Assembly: GCF_000337815.1 (NCBI RefSeq) | Contig: NZ_AOLN01000018.1 | Coordinates: forward strand, 186,001-250,000 | DNA: 64,000 nt | Direction of reading: 5' to 3' | From: Haloferax mucosum ATCC BAA-1512 | GTDB taxonomy: Archaea; Halobacteriota; Halobacteria; Halobacteriales; Haloferacaceae | In this document: positions 15,751-25,224 of the stretch, one piece after another | How the letters are laid out: each line of letters starts with the position of its first letter | Position numbering within the stretch: the stretch's first letter is position 1 | Program-made: the position numbers and the translations under genes | Notes under the pieces: model-generated | The model's input: only the letters and a program-made list of their open reading frames with translations | The model's database searches: none | Told to the model about the DNA's origin: nothing

Positions 15751-18700
15751 ATGGCAACCGAAGACGCCGACGGAGCAGACCACAAGGCGTTAGCCGGTGA
15801 AACCGAACCACCGGCGGATGGTAACACCGCTCCGGAACAGGCGTCGAACGCTCGTGTCGGTGCGTACTCGTGGGCCGATTTCCTCGACGAATACGGAACT
15901 GACGGCGATATCGAGGCTCTCTACGGCTTCGACCCGCGGGTTCGCAGTGACGCACCGGGAACGTCCCGATGGGAAGACGACGAGGAGCGCGAGATTCCCA
16001 CGCCGACTCGGAGCGATTGGGACGACGTGGGTCTCGACCCCGAGACGTATCTCGATTTCCACCCCGTCGATGTCGCGGATTTCGTCGGCAAACGCGGCGC
16101 ACACGCGGTCGATATCCACGGGCAGTTCGAAGCGTTTTGCGACCCCGAGACGACGCCGGTCGTCAAAGACGAGTGGCTGTGGGAACATTACAAACGCGAG
16201 TATTACTACGAAGACGACGGCTCTCGCCCGCGCGACGAGGACGACGAACTCGTCCGTTTCGACGCCGAAGACGCGCTCGGCTTCGACCCCGAGTACATCG
16301 AGAACGCGCTCGCACGCGGTGGACAGCGGGCAGACGAACTCGACGCAGTCATCGAAACGCGAACCGTCGATGTCAGCTCCGACCTCGACGAAGACGCGTT
16401 CTTTTCGAGCGCGGACGGGACGACGACGCTGGTGAACCGCTACGACCTCGAAAAGGCGGTTCCGATCGAGAAAAAGACGCATTTCCGCGAAATCGAGCGC
16501 TACTGGGTCAACAAACCCTACGCGTTCGTCATCCTCTTTCATTCGGTCAAAGAAAACGAAACGAAGTACTACGTCGTCGAACCGCACCTAAATCGAATCG
16601 AAGACGACCTGACGGAGTTCCTGACGAGCAAGCTTCGGACGGCGATCAAATACGACGACGACAGCGTCGTCGAAGGGGGGTCGGACAGTCGCAGCAAGGT
16701 CATCGAGGCACAGACGTACGACCTACTGTCTCGGTACGACCTCTACGACGCGCCCGAGACGAGTGCGTCGAGTGCGAAAAGCGACGACCAGTCCGACGCG
16801 TCGGGTCTCACTTCCCGACTCGGGTTAGACGGACTGTTCGGCGGTGACTCGGCCAAGTCGGCGGCGACGGACGCGTCGAGCAACCGATTCGCTGGAATCG
16901 CCGCTCGTCTCGGACTGGACGGCGTCTTCGGCGGGAAACGGACGTATACGAGAGACGACGACCCTCTCGGCGGAATCGACGGCATCGCGGCCCGTCCGGA
17001 ACCGGCGGTCCTCGCGGACGACGCCGACGGGCTGAACGACTATCAGGTCCGGAAGCTACAGTACTTCCTCCGGCGCGATTTTATCGGCTACGAGCGCATC
17101 GACGGCATCAAACACGACATCAACGTCGAGGACATCTCCTGTGACGGCTACAACTCACCGGTGTTCGTCTACCACTCCGACTACGAGCAGATCATCTCGA
17201 ACGTCTACCACGGTGAGCAGGAACTCGACGATTTCGTCGTCAAACTCGCCCAACGCTCCGGAAAAGGAATTTCGAAGCGGCGACCGCAAGTGGACGCCAC
17301 GCTCCCCGACGGGTCGCGCGCGCAACTCACGCTCGGCCGCGAGGTGTCGGACCACGGAACCAACTACACTATCCGGCAGTTCAAGGACGTGCCGTTCACG
17401 CCAATCGACCTCATCAACTGGGCTACCTTCTCGCTCGAAGAGATGGCGTTTCTCTGGCTCTGTATCGAAAACGACAAGAGTCTCATCTTCGCGGGCGGCA
17501 CGGCGTCCGGGAAGACGACGTCGCTCAACGCGGTCTCGCTTTTCATCCCCTCGAACACGAAAATCGTCTCCATCGAAGACACCCGCGAGGTCGAACTCCC
17601 CCAACGGAACTGGATTGCCTCCGTCACGCGGCCGTCGTTCGCAGACGACGACAAAGGTGACGTAGACGAGTTCGACCTGCTCGAAGCCGCGCTTCGACAG
17701 CGTCCGGACTACATCGTCATGGGCGAGATTCGCGGCGAAGAAGGCCGGACGCTCTTTCAGGTCATGTCAACTGGCCACACCACCTACACGACGTTCCACG
17801 CCGACTCCGTGGGCGAGGTGCTCAAGCGGTTTACGACCGCGCCAATCAACGTCTCGAAGACGATGTTCACCGCCCTCGACCTCGTGTCCATCCAGACTTC
17901 GACGCGGGTCGGTGGCAACAAAGTACGGCGGAACAAGTCGCTCACCGAAATCAACCACTACGACCCCGAGAACGACGAAATCAACGTTCAGGACGTCTAT
18001 CAGTGGCAAGCGGAGACCGACGAATTCCTCCAGATGGGGTCGTCGAACACACTCGAAGAGATAAAGTTCGACCGCGGGTGGAACCAAGAGACGCTCGAAC
18101 TGGAGATATTCAAGCGACAGGTCATCCTCGCGTACCTCATCGACCGCGGTCTCAACACGTACACGCAGGTCGCGGCGACGTTTCAGGCGTTCATCAACGA
18201 CCAAGCCACCATCATCGGCCTGATGGCGACCGACGACCTCGAACGCAGTCTGGAAGACCTCCGCGAGATGGAGTCGGTCCACATCGACATCGACGCCGAA
18301 AGCGAGGCGATGGTCCCGCGACCGGAGCCACCGGAACACGTCAGAACGCTCGCACGGCAGATTCTCAGCCGGGCGGAGTCAGAACTCTTCCCCGACTACC
18401 GCGACCGCGACGTGGGCGACGTTGCGGACGCGCTCGGACACATGCGCCCCGACCCCGACGTCGAAGCCGAACACGACGACCACGACGAACTTGACGCGCT
18501 CGACGCGGCGACGACAGACTCCGAACTCGACGCTAGCACCGACCGCTCTGAACTCGACACGGGCGACGAAACGCCCGAAATCGAAGGCGAAGACGGGCCG
18601 TCGTCGCTCGACAGCGAAGACGAGACGCCGGCGCTCGAATCCGGAACGGACACTGACGCCGAGGATGCGGTCGAAGACGCCCGCAACGACCTCTGGCAGG

Positions 18701-19140
18701 CGATTCAGGAAGCGGACGACGATGCCGCCGACCACTTCGATTTCGACGGCAACGCGCCGTCGGTTCCCGACCCGAACGACGACGATGCCGATTTAGACGA
18801 CTTCTTTGGCGCGTTCGGTCTCGGCGAATCAGCGAGTGGGGACGCGGGTCGCGCCCAGTCGGCGTCGGACGCGCCCGATGCGACTGACGACTCGACTCCC
18901 GACGCGTCGGCTGTGTCCGACGACTCGGACACGACCGACGAGCAGTGGGGCGGGTTCGAAACCGCCGAAACTGATTCACGGCGAGCAGACGGCCGGAAAG
19001 ACACCGAACAGACCAACGAGGGTGCTTCGACTGCTGGTGAGGAGACCGCGGCTACTAGTGAGGAGACCGCGACTGCTGACGAAGCGGGAGCAACCGGAAA
19101 CGGAAGCGAGCGGCCGACCGAAACCGACGAGGACGAGTAG
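15751..19140 (+). CDS. PilB-type secretion/pilus assembly ATPase with long acidic tail
   Basis: This 1129-residue protein is an archaeal type II/IV secretion ATPase. Residues 1-450 form variable N-terminal domains with a low-complexity insert near 330-420. The ATPase core has Walker A GGTASGKTT at 582-590, an Asp box (VSIEDTREVEL), Walker B IVMGEIRGEE near 655-663 and a His box (HTTYTTFHADSVGEV). From about residue 885 the protein is an acidic, Ser/Thr/Asp-rich tail of some 240 residues absent from ordinary PilB. It powers pilus assembly with the PilC gene that starts right after the stop codon. Confidence 0.92.
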   Translation: MATEDADGADHKALAGETEPPADGNTAPEQASNARVGAYSWADFLDEYGTDGDIEALYGFDPRVRSDAPGTSRWEDDEEREIPTPTRSDWDDVGLDPETYLDFHPVDVADFVGKRGAHAVDIHGQFEAFCDPETTPVVKDEWLWEHYKREYYYEDDGSRPRDEDDELVRFDAEDALGFDPEYIENALARGGQRADELDAVIETRTVDVSSDLDEDAFFSSADGTTTLVNRYDLEKAVPIEKKTHFREIERYWVNKPYAFVILFHSVKENETKYYVVEPHLNRIEDDLTEFLTSKLRTAIKYDDDSVVEGGSDSRSKVIEAQTYDLLSRYDLYDAPETSASSAKSDDQSDASGLTSRLGLDGLFGGDSAKSAATDASSNRFAGIAARLGLDGVFGGKRTYTRDDDPLGGIDGIAARPEPAVLADDADGLNDYQVRKLQYFLRRDFIGYERIDGIKHDINVEDISCDGYNSPVFVYHSDYEQIISNVYHGEQELDDFVVKLAQRSGKGISKRRPQVDATLPDGSRAQLTLGREVSDHGTNYTIRQFKDVPFTPIDLINWATFSLEEMAFLWLCIENDKSLIFAGGTASGKTTSLNAVSLFIPSNTKIVSIEDTREVELPQRNWIASVTRPSFADDDKGDVDEFDLLEAALRQRPDYIVMGEIRGEEGRTLFQVMSTGHTTYTTFHADSVGEVLKRFTTAPINVSKTMFTALDLVSIQTSTRVGGNKVRRNKSLTEINHYDPENDEINVQDVYQWQAETDEFLQMGSSNTLEEIKFDRGWNQETLELEIFKRQVILAYLIDRGLNTYTQVAATFQAFINDQATIIGLMATDDLERSLEDLREMESVHIDIDAESEAMVPRPEPPEHVRTLARQILSRAESELFPDYRDRDVGDVADALGHMRPDPDVEAEHDDHDELDALDAATTDSELDASTDRSELDTGDETPEIEGEDGPSSLDSEDETPALESGTDTDAEDAVEDARNDLWQAIQEADDDAADHFDFDGNAPSVPDPNDDDADLDDFFGAFGLGESASGDAGRAQSASDAPDATDDSTPDASAVSDDSDTTDEQWGGFETAETDSRRADGRKDTEQTNEGASTAGEETAATSEETATADEAGATGNGSERPTETDEDE

Positions 19141-21189
19141 ATGAGCAACATCGACTCAGACACTTCCAGTGGACTCGACCGCGACACCGACACGCTCGGT
19201 GACGCCTTCTATCCGCTGTTCCAACTCCTGTTCGACGCAGACGGCGAGTTCGTCGCCGACATCGAAACGAAACTCCAGCAGGCGCGGATGCCAAACACCG
19301 TCGAACTCTACCTCTCGCGGGCGCTCGCTATCGGCGTGCTCGTCGGTCTCGTGCTGTGGCTCGTCGGTATGCTCGTCGGCTACGGCATCTTCGCGCTCGG
19401 CATTCTCTCGGCCGACTCGCTGAGCCTCGGGATTCCGGTCGCAAGCGAGTCGATGGCGAGCCTCCTTCGGTCGTTAGCGATGCCCGCCGCCGTCGTCGTC
19501 TCCGGAATCGTCTTCGGGTCGATTGGCTTCGGCGCGGGCTTTGGGACGCTCGTCGCGGTGCCGTACTCGAAAGCGTCGGCCCGCAAGCGCGAAATCAACA
19601 TGCTCCTGTCGGATTCCATCTCGTTTATGTATGCGCTGTCCGTGGGCGGGTTGAACCAACTGGAGATTCTGGAGGCGATGGCGCGGGCCGAAGACACCTA
19701 CGGCGAGGTGGCGCGGGAGTTCCAGAGCATCGTCCAAGAGACGGAGTACTTCGGCACCGACTACCGAAACGCCATCCAACAACAGGCGATGTTGACGCCG
19801 TCGGACGAACTCGCGCAGTTCCTCACCGACATGCTCTCTATCGTCAACTCGGGCGGCGACATGCAGGGCTTTCTCGACGACAAGAAGGACAAACACCTTC
19901 GAACGGCCAAACAACAGCAAGAACAGACGCTCGAAACGATGGAGCTGTTCGGCGAGATGTACATGACGCTGTCGCTGTTTCCGCTGTTGCTCATCATCAT
20001 TCTCGTCATCATGAGCATGCTCGGAAAGGCACAACAGGAACTCCTCTATGCGACCGTCTACGGTCTCATTCCGCTCACCGGTGTCGGCTTTCTCGTCCTC
20101 GTCTCGACGGTCAAACAAGACGAGACGGGCGACGGCTTTCTCAGCCCCGAAGACGAAAGCGACCGTCTCCACGGCCAACAGCACGAAGGACTCGTCCACA
20201 TGGGTCTCGTCGAGTCGTACGTCGGCGATTTCAGCCTGTTTTCGCGCATCAAATCCCGAGAAGGGACGTTCAAGACGAAGGCGCTGTTGCGCAAGCCGCA
20301 CCTGTTTTTCAAGCGTCACCCGCTTTTCACGCTCGCGCTGACGGTGCCCGCGGCCCTCGTTCTCCTCGCTATTGGCGTCGTCGGCGGGGCGGCCCCAACG
20401 ACGTGGGACGGCATGATTGCCCGGCCCGTCTGGGGGACGTTCATCTGGTTTTACGTCCCGGTCTACCTGATTGCGGTCCCCCTGACGGCCTTCCACGAGT
20501 GGAACGTCCACTCTCGGTCTGCAATCACGGGGAAACTCTCCGACAACCTCCGAAAACTGTCGAGCGCGAACGACACCGGACAGACGCTCCTCGAATCCAT
20601 CAAGACCGTCTCAGACACGTCGTCCGGCAAACTCGCAGACGAGTTCGACGTGATGTACGCAAAGGTCCACTACGGAATGAGCCTCAAGGAGGCGCTCGTC
20701 GAGTTCAACAACAAATACCACATTCCGCGTCTCGCCCGGACTGTCAAGCTCATTACGAAGGCACAGGAGGCGTCGAGCCAGATTACGGAAGTTCTCACGA
20801 CGGCGGCTCAAGCGTCCGAAAATCAAGACGACATCGAGCGCGAGCGCATCTCGCGGACCCGGATGCAGGTCGCCATCATCCTCATGACCTACATCACACT
20901 GCTGGCCGTCATGGCAATTCTCAAGACGCAATTCCTCGACGTGATGGCCGGTCTCACGGCGCAGGCGTCGGGGTCGGGGTCGAGCAGTGCGGCGACCGGC
21001 GGCCCCGACTTCGGCGGCGGCATCGACCCGGACCTGCTTTCGCTCCTGTTTTTCCACGGCGTCACCATTCAGGCGATGCTCTCAGGGTTCATCAGCGGCT
21101 ACATCCGCAACGCCGACCTCCTCGCGGGAGTCAAGTTCGTCGTCATCCTGCAGACGCTCGCACTCGGCGTGTGGACGGTGGTCGGATGA
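19141..21189 (+). CDS. PilC-type membrane platform protein (T2SSF family)
   Basis: The 682-residue protein carries two type II secretion F domains (about residues 140-300 and 460-620), each followed by membrane spans. The hydrophobic segments near 60-125, 280-320, 400-445, 585-600 and at the C-terminus give a multi-span platform. It starts at the base after the pilB stop, so the two are one transcriptional unit. It anchors the pilin-polymerising machine in the membrane, with PilB on the cytoplasmic side. Confidence 0.92.
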   Translation: MSNIDSDTSSGLDRDTDTLGDAFYPLFQLLFDADGEFVADIETKLQQARMPNTVELYLSRALAIGVLVGLVLWLVGMLVGYGIFALGILSADSLSLGIPVASESMASLLRSLAMPAAVVVSGIVFGSIGFGAGFGTLVAVPYSKASARKREINMLLSDSISFMYALSVGGLNQLEILEAMARAEDTYGEVAREFQSIVQETEYFGTDYRNAIQQQAMLTPSDELAQFLTDMLSIVNSGGDMQGFLDDKKDKHLRTAKQQQEQTLETMELFGEMYMTLSLFPLLLIIILVIMSMLGKAQQELLYATVYGLIPLTGVGFLVLVSTVKQDETGDGFLSPEDESDRLHGQQHEGLVHMGLVESYVGDFSLFSRIKSREGTFKTKALLRKPHLFFKRHPLFTLALTVPAALVLLAIGVVGGAAPTTWDGMIARPVWGTFIWFYVPVYLIAVPLTAFHEWNVHSRSAITGKLSDNLRKLSSANDTGQTLLESIKTVSDTSSGKLADEFDVMYAKVHYGMSLKEALVEFNNKYHIPRLARTVKLITKAQEASSQITEVLTTAAQASENQDDIERERISRTRMQVAIILMTYITLLAVMAILKTQFLDVMAGLTAQASGSGSSSAATGGPDFGGGIDPDLLSLLFFHGVTIQAMLSGFISGYIRNADLLAGVKFVVILQTLALGVWTVVG

Positions 21190-21641
21190 CGACCCGCGGC
21201 CAGACCACGCAGGACTTCGCCGTCGGCGTGAGCGTCTTCTTGCTCACGGTCGCGTTTCTCTTCGCGTTCCTGCCGAGCGTGCTCACGCCGTTCGAAGCGG
21301 GACCGACGGCATCGGAATCGGCGCAAGCGGGTCGCGTCGGGACCGCAGTCCACACGAATATCACCATCGACGGCTACGGCAACGAACTGGACCGGGACGC
21401 GGCCGCGACGTTCTTCGGACCGACGCCGACCGGTGACGAACTTCGGACGCGGTTATCACTCCCGACCAGCGCCCGACTCAACGTCACGGTTCGGAACGAG
21501 AACGATTCTATCGTCGCGCTCTCCGAGTCCGGCATCGAACTCCGCGGTGGCGAGCAGTACGCCGGACAACCCGCCGCTCGGGCGACGCGACTCGTCAGAG
21601 CCGACGCCGAAACGTACCGTCTGGAGGTGCGCGTCTGGTGA
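21186..21641 (+). CDS. pilin-like secreted protein (DUF7287-type)
   Basis: The 151-residue product begins MTTRGQTTQDFAVGVSVFLL: a short charged leader ending in Gly, then one hydrophobic helix, the layout of a class III (prepilin) signal. The rest is a small beta-rich secreted domain. ATG 21186 overlaps the pilC stop by 4 bp. I recall this position in haloarchaeal pilus loci as DUF7287. It is probably a minor pilin or assembly factor. Confidence 0.75.
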   Translation: MTTRGQTTQDFAVGVSVFLLTVAFLFAFLPSVLTPFEAGPTASESAQAGRVGTAVHTNITIDGYGNELDRDAAATFFGPTPTGDELRTRLSLPTSARLNVTVRNENDSIVALSESGIELRGGEQYAGQPAARATRLVRADAETYRLEVRVW

Positions 21642-22267
21642 CCGACCGCACTCGCGGGCAGGCGTTCACGCTCGAAGGCTTCGTCGCCTCGGCGTTCCTC
21701 CTCACGGCGCTTCTGTTCGCGCATCAATCGCTCGTTCTCTCACCGTCAACCGGGGGGACCGTCGATGCCGAGACGCAGACGCAACTCCGCCAGCAGGCAC
21801 AGGACGTGTTGTTGGCGGCGTCGAACGCCGACTCGCGCGACCTCTCGTGGACCGTCCGACACTGGAACCCGGACCGAGCGTTGTTCGTCGGTGCCGACAG
21901 CCGAACGGCGGGCTACGGAAACGGCAAGGACGTTCCGGGGGAACTCGGTGGACTGCTCGTCACCGTCTTCGGCGAACAGGGCCGCTCGTACAACGTCGTC
22001 ATGGTGGCTCGGAATACGACTTCGGACAAGCCGCCAGTGAGAGAACGAATCGTCTGGCGCGGGCCGCCGGGACAGACCGCGGTCACAGCGAGCTATCGGC
22101 TGACGCTGTACGATAATATGACCCTCACGGGCGACCAAGCCCCGATAACCGAACTGCGGACCTACAGCGCCAGTGACACTGGCGCGAACAACGGATACTA
22201 TCCAATTCCGAACGTCGCTGACGGGCCGGTGTACAACGTCGTGGAGGTGCGATTGACCGTATGGTGA
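21638..22267 (+). CDS. pilin-like secreted protein (DUF7288-type)
   Basis: The 209-residue product starts at GTG 21638, overlapping the previous stop. It begins MTDRTRGQAFTLEGFVASAF, where RG/QAFTLEGF resembles a bacterial-style prepilin motif with a Glu near +5, followed by a hydrophobic helix. The remainder is extracytoplasmic and Tyr/Asn-rich. It is probably a minor pilin; recalled as DUF7288. The GTG start is decided by the overlap and by the lack of an in-frame ATG. Confidence 0.75.
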   Translation: MTDRTRGQAFTLEGFVASAFLLTALLFAHQSLVLSPSTGGTVDAETQTQLRQQAQDVLLAASNADSRDLSWTVRHWNPDRALFVGADSRTAGYGNGKDVPGELGGLLVTVFGEQGRSYNVVMVARNTTSDKPPVRERIVWRGPPGQTAVTASYRLTLYDNMTLTGDQAPITELRTYSASDTGANNGYYPIPNVADGPVYNVVEVRLTVW

Positions 22268-23178
22268 GAGACGAGCGCGCGCAGTTGTTGCTCGTCGCCG
22301 CTATCACCGTCGCGGTCTTCATCGTCTCGTTTTCCGTCGTGTTCAACGGCGTCATCTTCACCGAACAGCGGACCGGCGGCGACGCCGACATCGCCGCGAG
22401 CGGTGCCGAACAGTTCAGTTACGAGGTCCGCGAGACGACGGCGAACCTGCTCGTGCGAGTCAACCACGCGACCGTCTACGGAGGCGGCGGGTTGCCCGAC
22501 GCACACGATGCGGCGCGAACTAACATCCAATCGAACTACGGACCTATTCTCGCCTCCTCCTACGGTGCGTCGTCGCCCGTGGCGGTGAACGTCACGTACG
22601 ACGAGACGAACAGCACGCTTGGGAGCCGCGTCGTCCAGCGTTCGGACGGCGGTTCGACGACGAGCGCGAACGTCGCGGGGCGGGCAGTCGGGTGGTTCAC
22701 ACTCAACGTGAACGCGTCTGAGACGGACGGGTTCACCGTCAGCGTCGAAAACCAGACCGAAACCGTGACGTACGACATCGAGCGGAACAGTCACGGTCCC
22801 GGTCTCAACGTCACCGTGAGTGGCGACGTTTCGCAACCCGCAGTGACGTGCGAACAGACCGGTGACCGGGTTCTCATCGACCTCGTCGCGGGGACGGCGT
22901 TCGGTGATGACTGCGAGTTTCCGTCGTTTCGTGACGAACTCGTCGGCCCCTACGACGTGACGTTCGAAGACGAGAACGACGCGAGTCTTCGGTACGAACT
23001 CGTCGTCAACGGAACCGGAACGGGAGTTTCCGCACCCGACTGCACCGGTGCGAGCGGGCGAGACGTTCCCTGTCGCTCAGACGCGGTGTGGGTCGCGCAC
23101 GTCGAGACGCAGTACGACCGGGCGCGTGTGTCATATCAGGACACACAAAACGTGAGCGTCTACGGAGGTGGCGTCTGA
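22261..23178 (+). CDS. pilin-like secreted protein (DUF7261-type)
   Basis: The 305-residue protein begins MVRDERAQLLLVAAITVAVF, with an RA/Q cleavage context and one hydrophobic helix (to about residue 30). The long secreted part has many Asn-X-Ser/Thr sequons (NVT, NST, NAS, NQT) and a few cysteines (CEQTG, DDCEF, PDCTG, VPCRS) that could form disulphides. It overlaps its neighbours by a few bases on both sides. I recall the family as DUF7261; it probably forms part of the pilus fibre or tip. Confidence 0.75.
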   Translation: MVRDERAQLLLVAAITVAVFIVSFSVVFNGVIFTEQRTGGDADIAASGAEQFSYEVRETTANLLVRVNHATVYGGGGLPDAHDAARTNIQSNYGPILASSYGASSPVAVNVTYDETNSTLGSRVVQRSDGGSTTSANVAGRAVGWFTLNVNASETDGFTVSVENQTETVTYDIERNSHGPGLNVTVSGDVSQPAVTCEQTGDRVLIDLVAGTAFGDDCEFPSFRDELVGPYDVTFEDENDASLRYELVVNGTGTGVSAPDCTGASGRDVPCRSDAVWVAHVETQYDRARVSYQDTQNVSVYGGGV

Positions 23179-24449
23179 TGTTCCGACGGGATACGCGGGC
23201 GATTTCCTCGGCGATTACGCACGTCCTCGCAATTGCCATCGTCACGGTCCTGATAAGCGGGCTCGTGGTGAGCGCGAGCGGCGCGCTCGAAAACGAACAG
23301 GAGCGTGCGGCCAAACAGGAGCTTCGGACTATCGGGGACCGAATCGCCGCCGGTATCACGAGTCTCGATTCGGTCGCCGAGACGGGAAGCGCCGTCTCGC
23401 TCGAACTGCGCCTCTCGCGGCGTGTCGGCGGTGAATCATACACCGTCTCTCTCGACACCGGTTCGGTGTGTTCGGACGTTGCGGTGAATCCGGACGCTTG
23501 TCTGTCGCTTCGGGCGGCATCGAGCGACGACGCCGTGGTCGTTCCCGTGATGAATCGCTCTCCGGTCAGCCTCGAAGAACGCGCTCCGGGGCAGTTTCTG
23601 CTATCGGTCGAACCGGGGACCGGCGACGCTCCCCCACGAGACCGCCGCACCAGCGTCAAAGTGGCACCGAATATCGGCATCGGATCGGACGTGACGCGTT
23701 CGGTCGTGGCCCAAGAACCGGCGGAACAACCACGACCGATAGCCGGGTTCGCCTTCGAGCCGACCGCGCCGGTGCCGGGTGAATCGGTCGCGTTCGATGC
23801 GACCGTCTCGGAGGGACTCGGAACCACGCTGAGCGACTACGACTGGACGTTCGACGGCGGCGCGCCGAGTTCCGGCGTGAGCGTCTCACACACGTTTGCG
23901 ACGCCCGGCGTCCACACGGCTAACCTCACGGTGAGTGACGAGGACGGACGAAGCGACAGCATCGAGAAACCGGTGAAGGTGACCGGACTCGTGTACAATG
24001 GCGACGCGACCACGACCGACCTCGACGCCGACGGAACCGACGCCGGTGTGGAATTGAGCTTCACGAACGACTTCGGCGACAGCGTGTCCGTCAAGCAAAT
24101 CCAAGTGAACACGAGCGACGACGTTGACGTGCTGACCGACGGCCTGTTCGAACCAGCACCCGAAGGTGTCGAAGTGTACGCGACCGCGAGCGGGCGGGAC
24201 CGTCAGTTGGACTACGGCGGGGGTAAATCCATCCCGCGCGCCGGGGTTATCGTTGACCTCGAAGCGCGCGAAGACGACGATTCCGAAGGCTCGCTCCGAG
24301 TCGATACCGGCGACGACCTCACCCTGTACTTCAACGAATTCGCCGACGGCGGCGGCGACGTCGATATGTCCGGCGAGACGGTCGTCATCACCGTCCGGTA
24401 CGAACACGACGGGACAAACTTCATCACCCGCGTCGAGGTGACGCCATGA
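23178..24449 (+). CDS. pilin-like protein with PKD domain (DUF7266-type)
   Basis: The 423-residue protein begins MFRRDTRAISSAITHVLAIA, a prepilin-like leader with one hydrophobic helix. A PKD-type beta-sandwich lies around residues 195-275 (GESVAFDATVS, SDYDWTFDGG, VSHTFATPGVHTANLTVSDEDG in parts). A C-terminal acidic beta domain follows. PKD domains commonly mediate surface protein-protein or carbohydrate contacts, so this may be an adhesive minor pilin. ATG 23178 overlaps the preceding TGA. Confidence 0.78.
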   Translation: MFRRDTRAISSAITHVLAIAIVTVLISGLVVSASGALENEQERAAKQELRTIGDRIAAGITSLDSVAETGSAVSLELRLSRRVGGESYTVSLDTGSVCSDVAVNPDACLSLRAASSDDAVVVPVMNRSPVSLEERAPGQFLLSVEPGTGDAPPRDRRTSVKVAPNIGIGSDVTRSVVAQEPAEQPRPIAGFAFEPTAPVPGESVAFDATVSEGLGTTLSDYDWTFDGGAPSSGVSVSHTFATPGVHTANLTVSDEDGRSDSIEKPVKVTGLVYNGDATTTDLDADGTDAGVELSFTNDFGDSVSVKQIQVNTSDDVDVLTDGLFEPAPEGVEVYATASGRDRQLDYGGGKSIPRAGVIVDLEAREDDDSEGSLRVDTGDDLTLYFNEFADGGGDVDMSGETVVITVRYEHDGTNFITRVEVTP

Positions 24450-25147
24450 GGTCCGAACGCGGCGTGAGCGAGGTCGTTTCGTTCGTCCTCGTGTTCGCGC
24501 TCGTTACGACTTCGGTCGGTCTCGTCTCGACGCTCGGCTACGCCACGCTTTCGGACCTCCAGTCCGCCGAACAGGCCGACAACGGGGCGCTCGCGTTCGA
24601 GGTGCTCGCGGCTGACGTCGATGCTATCGAGTCCGGCCGGGCCGAGACGCAAAGTGCAGACGTCGGAACGAGCGGCGGAACGTTCGGCGTGACGCCGGCG
24701 GAGACGGTCACAGCCACCGTCAACGGCGAGACGTGGAACGCGAGCGGGACGTTGTTCTTCCGGAGTACGGACACGAAACTGACCTACGAAAGCGGTGCGG
24801 TCGTCCGACGGTCGGGCGACGACGGCGTGATACTCGCGCCGCCGGATTTCACGTGCCGTGACGACGTTGCCGTCGTCTCTCTCGTGAGCATCACGTCCAC
24901 GTCGTCGTCCAGTATCTCCGGGGATACCGTTCGCGTACTCACGCGACGACAGTCGAACGACCTGCTGGCATCGACGACAGACGAGACGGTGACTGTCGCG
25001 CCACAGGGCGACACACCAGACGCGTGGGCACAGTACTTCCGAGACCAGAACGACTGGTCCTACGATACGGGAACCGGTGAAGCTACCTGTACTGCTGAGC
25101 ACGTCATCGTCAGAGAGACCACGATTACCGTGGACTTCAGAGTGTAG
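24446..25147 (+). CDS. pilin-like secreted protein (DUF7289-type)
   Basis: The 233-residue protein begins MRSERGVSEVVSFVLVFALV: RG/VSEVVSFVLV closely resembles archaeal prepilin cleavage sites with Glu at +3. It is the last gene of the pilB operon, overlapping the previous stop by 4 bp (ATGA). The N-terminal half resembles residues 1-200 of the convergent vWA protein at 25225, including a shared SPPDV/APPDF-type segment and a DAWxQxF segment, so the two are paralogous. Confidence 0.78.
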   Translation: MRSERGVSEVVSFVLVFALVTTSVGLVSTLGYATLSDLQSAEQADNGALAFEVLAADVDAIESGRAETQSADVGTSGGTFGVTPAETVTATVNGETWNASGTLFFRSTDTKLTYESGAVVRRSGDDGVILAPPDFTCRDDVAVVSLVSITSTSSSSISGDTVRVLTRRQSNDLLASTTDETVTVAPQGDTPDAWAQYFRDQNDWSYDTGTGEATCTAEHVIVRETTITVDFRV

Positions 25148-25224
25148 TCGGTCGCCTGCTCAGCGTGGGGGGTGATTCTCGCAGGTGGATGTGGCCGGCC
25201 TGCAACCGCCCGACTGCGCGACGC

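Noticed and set aside
19356..21641. 761-codon open frame in another frame over pilC
   Set aside because: It is Arg/Pro/His-rich, lacks membrane spans and overlaps the well-supported PilC and the first pilin gene.
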